Made by a program: the position numbers and the translations under genes. Of a stretch of DNA of 64,000 nt, positions 63,590 to 64,000 are shown piece after piece. Under the pieces are notes generated by a model. The model was not told the origin of the DNA. It searched no databases and saw only the letters and a program-made list of their open reading frames with translations. The stretch is from positions 1,984,001 through 2,048,000 of the forward strand of contig NC_026656.2 in NCBI RefSeq assembly GCF_000004075.3, read 5' to 3'. Origin of the DNA: Cucumis sativus (lineage: Eukaryota > Streptophyta > Magnoliopsida > Cucurbitales > Cucurbitaceae). Within the stretch, counting starts at the first letter, position 1, and every line of letters begins with the position of its first letter.

Positions 63590-64000
63590 GTGGGTCTTTT
63601 TCTTCTTCCTCTCTGTTTTTCATCTTTTTTTTTTCTTTTTAGAGTTTCAGAGTTTTAGAGTTTTTTTAATGGTGGATATGAATTCCCTTGTCTTCTTTTT
63701 CATCTTTTTTGCTGTGTTCTGATGAAAATGGTTCTTTTTTGTTGTCTTTTTTCTTCTTCTTTGATGGCTTTGAGTTGTTTTTTAAGCTTGGGGGAAATGG
63801 GGTTCTCTAGTATTTCAATCTTTGTGTGTGTTCTTTTTCTTTCTTTTGGGTGTGGTGGAATTGGGATTTTGAATTAACCCTTTTGATTTTGTGGGTCAAT
63901 TCAAACTTTTGAACTTTCCTTTTGCATTTTGAGCTTATAGTTGAAGCTTTCTTGAGGATTCAATTTGATGTTTCTCTTTTGTTCCTTACTTTTTGTGGAG

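Noticed and set aside
63537..63722. 61-codon + strand frame at the right edge
   Set aside because: It starts at GTG, crosses a good splice donor at 63590 and then runs through T-rich intron-like sequence.
1..64000. CRISPR arrays, rRNA or complete tRNA genes
   Set aside because: None seen. The repeats present are microsatellites and simple two-copy duplications of a plant nuclear genome.

Overview
This is a nuclear window from a flowering plant. It is AT-rich, its genes are split by GT-AG introns, microsatellites are common, and every recognisable protein belongs to a land-plant family. The families and sequence style suggest a rosid eudicot, with Cucurbitaceae my best guess from memory. The species is not proven by anything read here. 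All exon joins below were made by hand from reading frame, splice consensus and family similarity.

Layout. Positions 1-12.9 kb are gene-poor and AT-rich, with a probable solo LTR near 9.0-9.9 kb. On the + strand, 13.4-17.3 kb carries a four-exon GIF1/ANGUSTIFOLIA3 transcriptional co-activator whose second intron holds the 3' end of a retroelement in antisense. On the - strand at 19.4-19.7 kb is a small secreted-peptide precursor resembling the CTNIP/SCREW phytocytokines, with W-boxes upstream. On the - strand at 22.4-25.5 kb is a myosin-binding (GTD-binding/DUF593) membrane protein with an internal tandem duplication of about 70 residues.

Positions 29.6-45.1 kb hold a - strand cluster of ankyrin-repeat/PGG membrane proteins. 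There are two apparently intact genes (586 and 649 aa). Just upstream of each lies a decayed relative that has lost its second ankyrin block. On the - strand, 46.6-52.3 kb carries FLK, a three-KH RNA-binding flowering regulator with an apparent GC-AG last intron. On the - strand, 54.3-55.5 kb carries a five-exon Alba-domain nucleic-acid-binding protein. Positions 55.8-63.3 kb are AT-rich with no supportable gene. The right edge (about 63.3-64.0 kb) looks like the promoter and non-coding first exon of a + strand gene that continues past the window.

There is no operon-like logic. The genes are independent units covering growth control (GIF1), flowering/RNA regulation (FLK), vesicle/myosin transport (MYOB-type), immune signalling (peptide and ANK-PGG families) and RNA/chromatin binding (Alba). 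The accessory part is the ANK-PGG cluster, which shows gene birth and decay. I found no clearly new multi-gene system. The best leads are the candidate peptide gene, the ANK cluster and the duplicated linker in the myosin-binding protein.
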